From Sacculina carcini (taxonomy: Eukaryota; Arthropoda; Thecostraca; Sacculinidae), in NCBI GenBank assembly GCA_916048095.2, contig OU696587.1, forward strand, positions 7,786,493 to 7,850,492: a DNA stretch of 64,000 nucleotides, in the 5' to 3' direction. The translations under genes and the position numbers were made by a program. Of the stretch, positions 10,000-22,114 are shown piece after piece; within the stretch, counting starts at the first letter, position 1; each line of letters begins with the position of its first letter. The notes under the pieces were generated by a model. That model worked only from the letters and a program-made list of their open reading frames with translations, did not search any database and was not told where the DNA came from.

Positions 10000-12900
10000 T
10001 AAGTATGCCCTAAGTGTTGCCTAAGTGTGCCCTAAGTGTTACCTAAGTGTGCCCTAAGTGTGCCCTAAGTGTTACCTAAGTGTACCCTAAGTGTTACCTA
10101 AGTGTGCCCTAAGTGTTACCTAAGTGTATCCTAAGTGTTACCTAAGTGTTACCTAAGTGTTACCCAAGTGTTACCCAAGTGTTACCTAAGTGTGCCCTAA
10201 GTTTGCCCTAAGTGTTACCTAAGTGTGCCCTAACTGTTACCTAAGTGTGCCCTAAGTGTTACCTAAGTGTTACCTAAGTGTTACCTAAGTGTTACCTAAG
10301 TGTTACCTAAGTGTTACCTAAGTGTGCCCTAACTGTTACCTAAGTGTGCCCTAAGTGTGCCCTAAGTGTTACCTAAGTGTGCCCTAACTGTTACCTAAGT
10401 GTGCCCTAAGTGTTACCTAAGTGTTACCTAAGTGTGCCCTAAGTGTTACCTAAGTGTGCCCTAACTGTTACCTAAGTGTGCCCTAACTGTTACCTAAGTG
10501 TGCCCTAAGTGTTTCCTAAGTGTTACCTAAGTGTTACCTAAGTGTGCCCTAAGTGTGCCCTAAGTGTTACCTAAGTGTGCCCTAAGTGTTACCTAAGTGT
10601 TACCTAAGTGTTACCTAAGTGTTACCTAAGTGTTACCTAAGTGTGCCCTAAGTGTGCCCTAACTGTTACCTAAGTGTGCCCTAAGTGTTACCTAAGTGTT
10701 ACCTATGTGTGCCCTAACTGTTACCTAAGTGTGCCCTAATTGTTACCTAAGTGTGCCCTAACTGTTACCTAAGTGTTACCTAAGTGTTACCTAAGTGTGC
10801 CCTAAGTGTTACCTAAGTGTGCCCTAACTGTTACCTAAGTGTGCCCTAAGTGTTACTTAAGTGTTACCTAAGTGTGCCCTAACTGTTACCTAAGTGTGCC
10901 CTAAGTGTAGCCTAAGTGTTACCTAAGTGTTACCTAAGTGTTACCTAAGTGTTACCTAAGTGTACCCTAAGTGTACCCTAAGTGATACCTAAGTGTTACC
11001 TAAGTGTTACCTAAGTGTTACCTAAGTGTGCCCTAAGTGTGCCCTAAGTGTGCCCTAAGTGTTACCTAAGTGTGCCCTAAGTGTTACCTATGTGTGCCCT
11101 AAGTGTTACCTAAGTGTGCCCTAAGTGTTACCTAAGTGTGCCCTAAGTGTTACCTAAGTGTGCCCTAAGTGATACCTAACTGTGCCCCAACTTTTACCTA
11201 AGTGTTACCTAAGTGTTACCTAAGTGTGCCCTAAGTGTTACCTAACTGTTACCTAAGTGTTACCTAAGTGTTACCTAAGTGTGCCCTAAGTGTGCCCTAA
11301 GTGTTACCTAAGTGTTACCTAAGTGTGCCCTAAGTGTGCCCTAAGTGTTACCTAAGTATGCCCTAAGTGTTGCCTAAGTGTGCCCTAAGTGTTACCTAAG
11401 TGTGCCCTAAGTGTGCCCTAAGTGTTACCTAAGTGTACCCTAAGTGTTACCTAAGTGTGCCCTAAGTGTTACCTAAGTGTATCCTAAGTGTTACCTAAGT
11501 GTTACCTAAGTGTTACCCAAGTGTTACCTAAGTGTTACCTAAGTGTTACCTAAGTGTTACCCAAGTGTTACCTAAGTGTTACCTAAGTGTGCCCTAAGTG
11601 TTACCTAAGTGTGCCCTAAGTGTTACCTAAGTGTTACCTAAGTGTTACCTAAGTGTTACCTAAGTGTGCCCTAACTGTTACCTAAGTGTGCCCTAAGTGT
11701 TACCTAAGTGTGCCCTAAGTGTTACCTAAGTGTGCCCTAAGTGTTACCTAAGTGTGCCCTAAGTGTGCCCTAAGTGTTACCTAAGTGTGCCCTAAGTGTT
11801 ACCTAAGTGTGCCCTAAGTGTTACCTAAGTGTGCCCTAAGTGTGCCCTAAGTGTTACCTAAGTGTGCCCTAAGTGTTACCTAAGTGTGCCCTAAGTGTTA
11901 CCTAAGTGTGCCCTAAGTGTTACCTAAGTGTGCCCTAAGTGTTACCTAAGTGTGCCCTAAGTGTTACCTAACTGTTACCTAAGTGTTACCTAAGTGTTAC
12001 CTAAGTGTGCCCTAAGTGTGCCTTAAGTGTTACCTAAGTGTTACCTAAGTGTGCCCTAAGTGTGCCCTAAGTGTTACCTAAGTATGCCCTAAGTGTTGCC
12101 TAAGTGTGCCCTAAGTGTTACCTAAGTGTGCCCTAAGTGTGCCCTAAGTGTTACCTAAGTGTGCCCTAAGTGTTACCTAAGTGTGCCCTAAGTGTTACCT
12201 AAGTGTATCCTAAGTGTTACCTAAGTGTTACCTAAGTGTTACCCAAGTGTTACCTAAGTGTTACCTAAGTGTTACCCAAGTGTTACCTAAGTGTTACCTA
12301 AGTGTGCCCTAAGTGTTACCTAAGTGTGCCCTAAGTGTTACCTAACTGTTACCTAAGTGTTACCTAACTGTTACCTAAGTGTTACCTAAGTGTTACCTAA
12401 GTGTGCCCTAAGTGTGCCCTAAGTGTTACCTAAGTGTTACCTAAGTGTGCCCTAAGTGTGCCCTAAGTGTTACCTAAGTATGCCCTAAGTGTTGCCTAAG
12501 TGTGCCCTAAGTGTTACCTAAGTGTGCCCTAAGTGTGCCCTAAGTGTTACCTAAGTGTGCCCTAAGTGTTACCTAAGTGTGCCCTAAGTGTTACCTAAGT
12601 GTATCCTAAGTGTTACCTAAGTGTTACCTAAGTGTTACCCAAGTGTTACCTAAGTGTTACCTAAGTGTTACCTAAGTGTTACCTAAGTGTTACCTAAGTG
12701 TTACCTAAGTGTGCCCTAACTGTTACCTAAGTGTGCCCTAAGTGTTACCTAAGTGTTACCTAAGTGTTACCTAAGTGTTACCTAAGTGTTACCTAAGTGT
12801 TACCTAAGTGTGCCCTAACTGTTACCTAAGTGTGCCCTAAGTGTGCCCTAAGTGTTACCTAAGTGTGCCCTAACTGTTACCTAAGTGTGCCCTAAGTGTT

Positions 12901-15785
12901 ACCTAAGTGTGCCCTAAGTGTTACCTAAGTGTGCCCTAAGTGTTACCTAAGTGTTACCCAAGTGTGCCCTAACTGTTACCTAAGTGTGCCCTAACTGTTA
13001 CCTAAGTGTGCCCTAAGTGTTACCTAAGTGTGCCCTAAGTGTTACCTAAGTGTTACCTAAGTGTTACCCAAGTGTTACCTAAGTGTTACCTAAGTGTGCC
13101 CTAAGTGTTACCTAAGTGTGCCCTAAGTGTTACCTAAGTGTTACCTAAGTGTTACCTAAGTGTTACCTAAGTGTGCCCTAACTGTTACCTAAGTGTGCCC
13201 TAAGTGTTACCTAAGTGTGCCCTAAGTGTTACCTAAGTGTGCCCTAAGTGTTACCTAAGTGTGCCCTAAGTGTGCCCTAAGTGTTACCTAAGTGTGCCCT
13301 AAGTGTTACCTAAGTGTGCCCTAAGTGTTACCTAAGTGTGCCCTAAGTGTGCCCTAAGTGTTACCTAAGTGTGCCCTAAGTGTTACCTAAGTGTGCCCTA
13401 AGTGTTACCTAAGTGTGCCCTAAGTGTTACCTAAGTGTGCCCTAAGTGTTACCTAAGTGTGCCCTAAGTGTTACCTAACTGTTACCTAAGTGTTACCTAA
13501 GTGTTACCTAAGTGTGCCCTAAGTGTGCCTTAAGTGTTACCTAAGTGTTACCTAAGTGTGCCCTAAGTGTGCCCTAAGTGTTACCTAAGTATGCCCTAAG
13601 TGTTGCCTAAGTGTGCCCTAAGTGTTACCTAAGTGTGCCCTAAGTGTGCCCTAAGTGTTACCTAAGTGTGCCCTAAGTGTTACCTAAGTGTGCCCTAAGT
13701 GTTACCTAAGTGTATCCTAAGTGTTACCTAAGTGTTACCTAAGTGTTACCCAAGTGTTACCTAAGTGTTACCTAAGTGTTACCCAAGTGTTACCTAAGTG
13801 TTACCTAAGTGTGCCCTAAGTGTTACCTAAGTGTGCCCTAAGTGTTACCTAACTGTTACCTAAGTGTTACCTAACTGTTACCTAAGTGTTACCTAAGTGT
13901 TACCTAAGTGTGCCCTAAGTGTGCCCTAAGTGTTACCTAAGTGTTACCTAAGTGTGCCCTAAGTGTGCCCTAAGTGTTACCTAAGTATGCCCTAAGTGTT
14001 GCCTAAGTGTGCCCTAAGTGTTACCTAAGTGTGCCCTAAGTGTGCCCTAAGTGTTACCTAAGTGTGCCCTAAGTGTTACCTAAGTGTGCCCTAAGTGTTA
14101 CCTAAGTGTATCCTAAGTGTTACCTAAGTGTTACCTAAGTGTTACCCAAGTGTTACCTAAGTGTTACCTAAGTGTTACCTAAGTGTTACCTAAGTGTTAC
14201 CTAAGTGTTACCTAAGTGTGCCCTAACTGTTACCTAAGTGTGCCCTAAGTGTTACCTAAGTGTTACCTAAGTGTTACCTAAGTGTTACCTAAGTGTTACC
14301 TAAGTGTTACCTAAGTGTGCCCTAACTGTTACCTAAGTGTGCCCTAAGTGTGCCCTAAGTGTTACCTAAGTGTGCCCTAACTGTTACCTAAGTGTGCCCT
14401 AAGTGTTACCTAAGTGTGCCCTAAGTGTTACCTAAGTGTGCCCTAAGTGTTACCTAAGTGTTACCCAAGTGTGCCCTAACTGTTACCTAAGTGTGCCCTA
14501 ACTGTTACCTAAGTGTGCCCTAAGTGTTACCTAAGTGTGCCCTAAGTGTTACCTAAGTGTTACCTAAGTGTGCCCTAAGTGTTACCTAAGTGTGCCCTAA
14601 GTGTTACCCAAGTGTGCCCTAAGTGTTACCTAACTGTGCCCCAACTGTTACCTAAGTGTTACTTAAGTGTTACCTAAGTGTGCCCTAACTGTTACCTAAG
14701 TGTTACCTAAGTGTTACCTAAGTGTGCCCTAAGTGTTACCTAAGTGTGCCCTAAGTGTTACCTAAGTGTGCCCTAAGTGTTACTTAAGTGTTACCTAAGT
14801 GTGCCCTAACTGTTACCTAAGTGTGCCCTAAGTGTTGCCTAAGTGTTACCTAAGTGTTACCTAAGTGTTACCTAAGTGTACCCTAAGTGTACCCTAAGTG
14901 ATACCTAAGTGTTACCTAAGTGTTACCTAAGTGTTACCTAAGTGTGCCCTAAGTGTGCCCTAAGTGTGCCCTAAGTGTGCCCTAAGTGTTACCTAAGTGT
15001 GCCCTAAGTGTTACCTATGTGTGCCCTAAGTGTTACCTAAGTGTATCCTAAGTGTTACCTAAGTGTTACCTAAGTGTTACCCAAGTGTTACCTTAGTGTT
15101 ACCTAAGTGTTACCCAAGTGTTACCTAAGTGTTACCTAAGTGTGCCCTAAGTGTTACCTAAGTGTGCCCTAAGTGTGCCCTAAGTGTTACCTAAGTGTGC
15201 CCTAAGTGTTACCTAAGTGTGCCCTAAGTGTTACCTAAGTGTATCCTAAGTGTTACCTAAGTGTTACCTAAGTGTGCCCTAAGTGTTACCTAAGTGTTAC
15301 CTAAGTGTTACCTAAGTGTTACCTAAGTGTTACCTAAGTGTTACCTAAGTGTGCCCTAACTGTTACCTAAGTGTGCCCTAAGTGTTACCTAAGTGTATCC
15401 TAAGTGTTACCTAAGTGTTACCTAAGTGTTACCCAAGTGTTACCCAAGTGTTACCTAAGTGTGCCCTAAGTGTGCCCTAAGTGTGCCCTAAGTGTTACCT
15501 AAGTGTGCCCTAAGTGTTACCTATGTGTGCCCTAAGTGTTACCTAAGTGTGCCCTAAGTGTTACCTAAGTGTGCCCTAAGTGTTACCTAAGTGTGCCCTA
15601 AGTGATACCTAACTGTGCCCCAACTTTTACCTAAGTGTTACCTAAGTGTTACCTAAGTGTGCCCTAAGTGTTACCTAACTGTTACCTAAGTGTTACCTAA
15701 GTGTTACCTAAGTGTGCCCTAAGTGTGCCCTAAGTGTTACCTAAGTGTTACCTAAGTGTGCCCTAAGTGTGCCCTAAGTGTTACC
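10000..15785. repeat. Super-repeat 2: 123 + 66 + 36 + 101 + 36 + 164 monomers (5,786 bp)
   Basis: The TAAGTATGCCC landmarks fall at 10000, 11353, 12079, 12475, 13586 and 13982, and the next 123-mer starts at 15786. The 123-mer copy (10000-11352) shows the reference landmark order. Compared with super-repeat 3, it lacks 137 monomers in the middle (101 in place of 172+66) and 21 monomers in the tail. Every offset is a whole number of monomers. The tail has TAAGTGTTACT near 14655 and 14780, and TTAGTG near 15092. Confidence 0.85.
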
Positions 15786-18700
15786 TAAGTATGCCCTAAG
15801 TGTTACCTAAGTGTGCCCTAAGTGTTACCTAAGTGTGCCCTAAGTGTGCCCTAAGTGTTACCTAAGTGTACCCTAAGTGTTACCTAAGTGTGCCCTAAGT
15901 GTTACCTAAGTGTATCCTAAGTGTTACCTAAGTGTTACCTAAGTGTTACCCAAGTGTTACCCAAGTGTTACCTAAGTGTGCCCTAAGTTTGCCCTAAGTG
16001 TTACCTAAGTGTGCCCTAACTGTTACCTAAGTGTGCCCTAAGTGTTACCTAAGTGTTACCTAAGTGTTACCTAAGTGTTACCTAAGTGTTACCTAAGTGT
16101 TACCTAAGTGTGCCCTAACTGTTACCTAAGTGTGCCCTAAGTGTGCCCTAAGTGTTACCTAAGTGTGCCCTAACTGTTACCTAAGTGTGCCCTAAGTGTT
16201 ACCTAAGTGTTACCTAAGTGTGCCCTAAGTGTTACCTAAGTGTGCCCTAACTGTTACCTAAGTGTGCCCTAACTGTTACCTAAGTGTGCCCTAAGTGTTT
16301 CCTAAGTGTTACCTAAGTGTTACCTAAGTGTGCCCTAAGTGTGCCCTAAGTGTTACCTAAGTGTGCCCTAAGTGTTACCTAAGTGTTACCTAAGTGTTAC
16401 CTAAGTGTTACCTAAGTGTTACCTAAGTGTGCCCTAAGTGTGCCCTAACTGTTACCTAAGTGTGCCCTAAGTGTTACCTAAGTGTTACCTATGTGTGCCC
16501 TAACTGTTACCTAAGTGTGCCCTAATTGTTACCTAAGTGTGCCCTAAGTGTTACCTAAGTGTTACCTAAGTGTTACCTAAGTGTGCCCTAAGTGTTACCT
16601 AAGTGTGCCCTAACTGTTACCTAAGTGTGCCCTAAGTGTTACTTAAGTGTTACCTAAGTGTGCCCTAACTGTTACCTAAGTGTGCCCTAAGTGTAGCCTA
16701 AGTGTTACCTAAGTGTTACCTAAGTGTTACCTAAGTGTTACCTAAGTGTACCCTAAGTGTACCCTAAGTGATACCTAAGTGTTACCTAAGTGTTACCTAA
16801 GTGTTACCTAAGTGTGCCCTAAGTGTGCCCTAAGTGTGCCCTAAGTGTTACCTAAGTGTGCCCTAAGTGTTACCTATGTGTGCCCTAAGTGTTACCTAAG
16901 TGTGCCCTAAGTGTTACCTAAGTGTGCCCTAAGTGTTACCTAAGTGTGCCCTAAGTGATACCTAACTGTGCCCCAACTTTTACCTAAGTGTTACCTAAGT
17001 GTTACCTAAGTGTGCCCTAAGTGTTACCTAACTGTTACCTAAGTGTTACCTAAGTGTTACCTAAGTGTGCCCTAAGTGTGCCCTAAGTGTTACCTAAGTG
17101 TTACCTAAGTGTGCCCTAAGTGTGCCCTAAGTGTTACCTAAGTATGCCCTAAGTGTTGCCTAAGTGTGCCCTAAGTGTTACCTAAGTGTGCCCTAAGTGT
17201 GCCCTAAGTGTTACCTAAGTGTACCCTAAGTGTTACCTAAGTGTGCCCTAAGTGTTACCTAAGTGTATCCTAAGTGTTACCTAAGTGTTACCTAAGTGTT
17301 ACCCAAGTGTTACCTAAGTGTTACCTAAGTGTTACCTAAGTGTTACCCAAGTGTTACCTAAGTGTTACCTAAGTGTGCCCTAAGTGTTACCTAAGTGTGC
17401 CCTAAGTGTTACCTAAGTGTTACCTAAGTGTTACCTAAGTGTTACCTAAGTGTGCCCTAACTGTTACCTAAGTGTGCCCTAAGTGTTACCTAAGTGTGCC
17501 CTAAGTGTTACCTAAGTGTGCCCTAAGTGTTACCTAAGTGTGCCCTAAGTGTGCCCTAAGTGTTACCTAAGTGTGCCCTAAGTGTTACCTAAGTGTGCCC
17601 TAAGTGTTACCTAAGTGTGCCCTAAGTGTGCCCTAAGTGTTACCTAAGTGTGCCCTAAGTGTTACCTAAGTGTGCCCTAAGTGTTACCTAAGTGTGCCCT
17701 AAGTGTTACCTAAGTGTGCCCTAAGTGTTACCTAAGTGTGCCCTAAGTGTTACCTAACTGTTACCTAAGTGTTACCTAAGTGTTACCTAAGTGTGCCCTA
17801 AGTGTGCCTTAAGTGTTACCTAAGTGTTACCTAAGTGTGCCCTAAGTGTGCCCTAAGTGTTACCTAAGTATGCCCTAAGTGTTGCCTAAGTGTGCCCTAA
17901 GTGTTACCTAAGTGTGCCCTAAGTGTGCCCTAAGTGTTACCTAAGTGTGCCCTAAGTGTTACCTAAGTGTGCCCTAAGTGTTACCTAAGTGTATCCTAAG
18001 TGTTACCTAAGTGTTACCTAAGTGTTACCCAAGTGTTACCTAAGTGTTACCTAAGTGTTACCCAAGTGTTACCTAAGTGTTACCTAAGTGTGCCCTAAGT
18101 GTTACCTAAGTGTGCCCTAAGTGTTACCTAACTGTTACCTAAGTGTTACCTAACTGTTACCTAAGTGTTACCTAAGTGTTACCTAAGTGTGCCCTAAGTG
18201 TGCCCTAAGTGTTACCTAAGTGTTACCTAAGTGTGCCCTAAGTGTGCCCTAAGTGTTACCTAAGTATGCCCTAAGTGTTGCCTAAGTGTGCCCTAAGTGT
18301 TACCTAAGTGTGCCCTAAGTGTGCCCTAAGTGTTACCTAAGTGTGCCCTAAGTGTTACCTAAGTGTGCCCTAAGTGTTACCTAAGTGTATCCTAAGTGTT
18401 ACCTAAGTGTTACCTAAGTGTTACCCAAGTGTTACCTAAGTGTTACCTAAGTGTTACCTAAGTGTTACCTAAGTGTTACCTAAGTGTTACCTAAGTGTGC
18501 CCTAACTGTTACCTAAGTGTGCCCTAAGTGTTACCTAAGTGTTACCTAAGTGTTACCTAAGTGTTACCTAAGTGTTACCTAAGTGTTACCTAAGTGTGCC
18601 CTAACTGTTACCTAAGTGTGCCCTAAGTGTGCCCTAAGTGTTACCTAAGTGTGCCCTAACTGTTACCTAAGTGTGCCCTAAGTGTTACCTAAGTGTGCCC

Positions 18701-19059
18701 TAAGTGTTACCTAAGTGTGCCCTAAGTGTTACCTAAGTGTTACCCAAGTGTGCCCTAACTGTTACCTAAGTGTGCCCTAACTGTTACCTAAGTGTGCCCT
18801 AAGTGTTACCTAAGTGTGCCCTAAGTGTTACCTAAGTGTGCCCTAAGTGTTACCTAAGTGTGCCCTAACTGTTACCTAAGTGTGCCCTAAGTGTTACTTA
18901 AGTGTTACCCAAGTGTTACCTAAGTGTTACCTAAGTGTTACCCAAGTGTTACCTAAGTGTTACCTAAGTGTGCCCTAAGTGTTACCTAAGTGTGCCCTAA
19001 GTGTTACCTAACTGTTACCTAAGTGTTACCTAACTGTTACCTAAGTGTTACCTAAGTGT

Positions 19060-20152
19060 TACCTAAGTGTTACCTAAGTGTTACCTAAGTGTTACCTAAG
19101 TGTTACCTAAGTGTTACCTAAGTGTGCCCTAACTGTTACCTAAGTGTGCCCTAAGTGTGCCCTAAGTGTTACCTAAGTGTGCCCTAACTGTTACCTAAGT
19201 GTGCCCTAAGTGTTACCTAAGTGTTACCTAAGTGTGCCCTAAGTGTTACCTAAGTGTGCCCTAACTGTTACCTAAGTGTGCCCTAACTGTTACCTAAGTG
19301 TGCCCTAAGTGTTTCCTAAGTGTTACCTAAGTGTTACCTAAGTGTGCCCTAAGTGTGCCCTAAGTGTTACCTAAGTGTGCCCTAAGTGTTACCTAAGTGT
19401 TACCTAAGTGTTACCTAAGTGTTACCTAAGTGTTACCTAAGTGTGCCCTAAGTGTGCCCTAACTGTTACCTAAGTGTGCCCTAAGTGTTACCTAAGTGTT
19501 ACCTAAGTGTGCCCTAACTGTTACCTAAGTGTGCCCTAATTGTTACCTAAGTGTGCCCTAACTGTTACCTAAGTGTTACCTAAGTGTTACCTAAGTGTGC
19601 CCTAAGTGTTACCTAAGTGTGCCCTAACTGTTACCTAAGTGTGCCCTAAGTGTTACTTAAGTGTTACCTAAGTGTGCCCTAAGTGTTACCTAAGTGTGCC
19701 CTAAGTGTAGCCTAAGTGTTACCTAAGTGTTACCTAAGTGTTACCTAAGTGTTACCTAAGTGTACCCTAAGTGTACCCTAAGTGATACCTAAGTGTTACC
19801 TAAGTGTTACCTAAGTGTTACCTAAGTGTGCCCTAAGTGTGCCCTAAGTGTGCCCTAAGTGTTACCTAAGTGTGCCCTAAGTGTTACCTATGTGTGCCCT
19901 AAGTGTTACCTAAGTGTGCCCTAAGTGTTACCTAAGTGTGCCCTAAGTGTTACCTAAGTGTGCCCTAAGTGATACCTAACTGTGCCCCAACTTTTACCTA
20001 AGTGTTACCTAAGTGTTACCTAAGTGTGCCCTAAGTGTTACCTAACTGTTACCTAAGTGTTACCTAAGTGTTACCTAAGTGTGCCCTAAGTGTGCCCTAA
20101 GTGTTACCTAAGTGTTACCTAAGTGTGCCCTAAGTGTGCCCTAAGTGTTACC
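19060..20152. repeat. 5'-truncated 123-mer HOR
   Basis: From a run of A monomers followed by B and TAACTGTTACC, this stretch follows the 123-mer reference: TAAGTGTTTCC near 19309, TAATTG near 19547, TAAGTGTTACT, TAAGTGTAGCC, and TAACTGTGCCC-CAACTTTTACC near 19976. It ends at the TAAGTATGCCC landmark at 20153. The first TATGTG of the reference is plain TAAGTG here. The left junction follows TAAGTGTTACT-CAAGTGTTACC near 18,893-18,910. The same junction recurs near 26,417, exactly 7,524 bp away, so truncation preceded the larger duplication. Confidence 0.8.
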
Positions 20153-21674
20153 TAAGTATGCCCTAAGTGTTGCCTAAGTGTGCCCTAAGTGTTACCTAAG
20201 TGTGCCCTAAGTGTGCCCTAAGTGTTACCTAAGTGTACCCTAAGTGTTACCTAAGTGTGCCCTAAGTGTTACCTAAGTGTATCCTAAGTGTTACCTAAGT
20301 GTTACCTAAGTGTTACCCAAGTGTTACCTAAGTGTTACCTAAGTGTTACCTAAGTGTTACCCAAGTGTTACCTAAGTGTTACCTAAGTGTGCCCTAAGTG
20401 TTACCTAAGTGTGCCCTAAGTGTTACCTAAGTGTTACCTAAGTGTTACCTAAGTGTTACCTAAGTGTGCCCTAACTGTTACCTAAGTGTGCCCTAAGTGT
20501 TACCTAAGTGTGCCCTAAGTGTTACCTAAGTGTGCCCTAAGTGTTACCTAAGTGTGCCCTAAGTGTGCCCTAAGTGTTACCTAAGTGTGCCCTAAGTGTT
20601 ACCTAAGTGTGCCCTAAGTGTTACCTAAGTGTGCCCTAAGTGTGCCCTAAGTGTTACCTAAGTGTGCCCTAAGTGTTACCTAAGTGTGCCCTAAGTGTTA
20701 CCTAAGTGTGCCCTAAGTGTTACCTAAGTGTGCCCTAAGTGTTACCTAAGTGTGCCCTAAGTGTTACCTAACTGTTACCTAAGTGTTACCTAAGTGTTAC
20801 CTAAGTGTGCCCTAAGTGTGCCTTAAGTGTTACCTAAGTGTTACCTAAGTGTGCCCTAAGTGTGCCCTAAGTGTTACCTAAGTATGCCCTAAGTGTTGCC
20901 TAAGTGTGCCCTAAGTGTTACCTAAGTGTGCCCTAAGTGTGCCCTAAGTGTTACCTAAGTGTGCCCTAAGTGTTACCTAAGTGTGCCCTAAGTGTTACCT
21001 AAGTGTATCCTAAGTGTTACCTAAGTGTTACCTAAGTGTTACCCAAGTGTTACCTAAGTGTTACCTAAGTGTTACCCAAGTGTTACCTAAGTGTTACCTA
21101 AGTGTGCCCTAAGTGTTACCTAAGTGTGCCCTAAGTGTTACCTAACTGTTACCTAAGTGTTACCTAACTGTTACCTAAGTGTTACCTAAGTGTTACCTAA
21201 GTGTGCCCTAAGTGTGCCCTAAGTGTTACCTAAGTGTTACCTAAGTGTGCCCTAAGTGTGCCCTAAGTGTTACCTAAGTATGCCCTAAGTGTTGCCTAAG
21301 TGTGCCCTAAGTGTTACCTAAGTGTGCCCTAAGTGTGCCCTAAGTGTTACCTAAGTGTGCCCTAAGTGTTACCTAAGTGTGCCCTAAGTGTTACCTAAGT
21401 GTATCCTAAGTGTTACCTAAGTGTTACCTAAGTGTTACCCAAGTGTTACCTAAGTGTTACCTAAGTGTTACCTAAGTGTTACCTAAGTGTTACCTAAGTG
21501 TTACCTAAGTGTGCCCTAACTGTTACCTAAGTGTGCCCTAAGTGTTACCTAAGTGTTACCTAAGTGTTACCTAAGTGTTACCTAAGTGTTACCTAAGTGT
21601 TACCTAAGTGTGCCCTAACTGTTACCTAAGTGTGCCCTAAGTGTGCCCTAAGTGTGCCCTAAGTGTTACCTAAG

Positions 21675-22114
21675 TGTGCCCTAACTGTTACCTAAGTGTG
21701 CCCTAAGTGTTACCTAAGTGTGCCCTAAGTGTTACCTAAGTGTGCCCTAAGTGTTACCTAAGTGTTACCCAAGTGTGCCCTAACTGTTACCTAAGTGTGC
21801 CCTAACTGTTACCTAAGTGTGCCCTAAGTGTTACCTAAGTGTGCCCTAAGTGTTACCTAAGTGTTACCTAAGTGTGCCCTAAGTGTTACCTAAGTGTGCC
21901 CTAACTGTTACCTAAGTGTGCCCTAAGTGTTACCTAAGTGTGCCCTAAGTGTTACCTAAGTGTGCCCTAAGTGTTACCTAAGTGTTACCCAAGTGTGCCC
22001 TAACTGTTACCTAAGTGTGCCCTAACTGTTACCTAAGTGTGCCCTAAGTGTTACCTAAGTGTGCCCTAAGTGTTACCTAAGTGTTACCTAAGTGTGCCCT
22101 AAGTGTTACCTAAG
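21675..22114. repeat. Local tandem duplication of 20 monomers (220 bp x 2)
   Basis: A 20-monomer stretch is directly repeated. The TAACTGTTACC that follows B at 21682 recurs at 21902 with the same following monomers, including CAAGTGTGCCC and two further TAACTGTTACC. The equivalent tails of the neighbouring super-repeats, near 14,400, 29,200 and 32,150, have one copy only. It explains 20 of the 21 extra monomers in this tail. The other is a third B just upstream (about 21,630-21,660). The event looks young and private to this super-repeat. Confidence 0.85.
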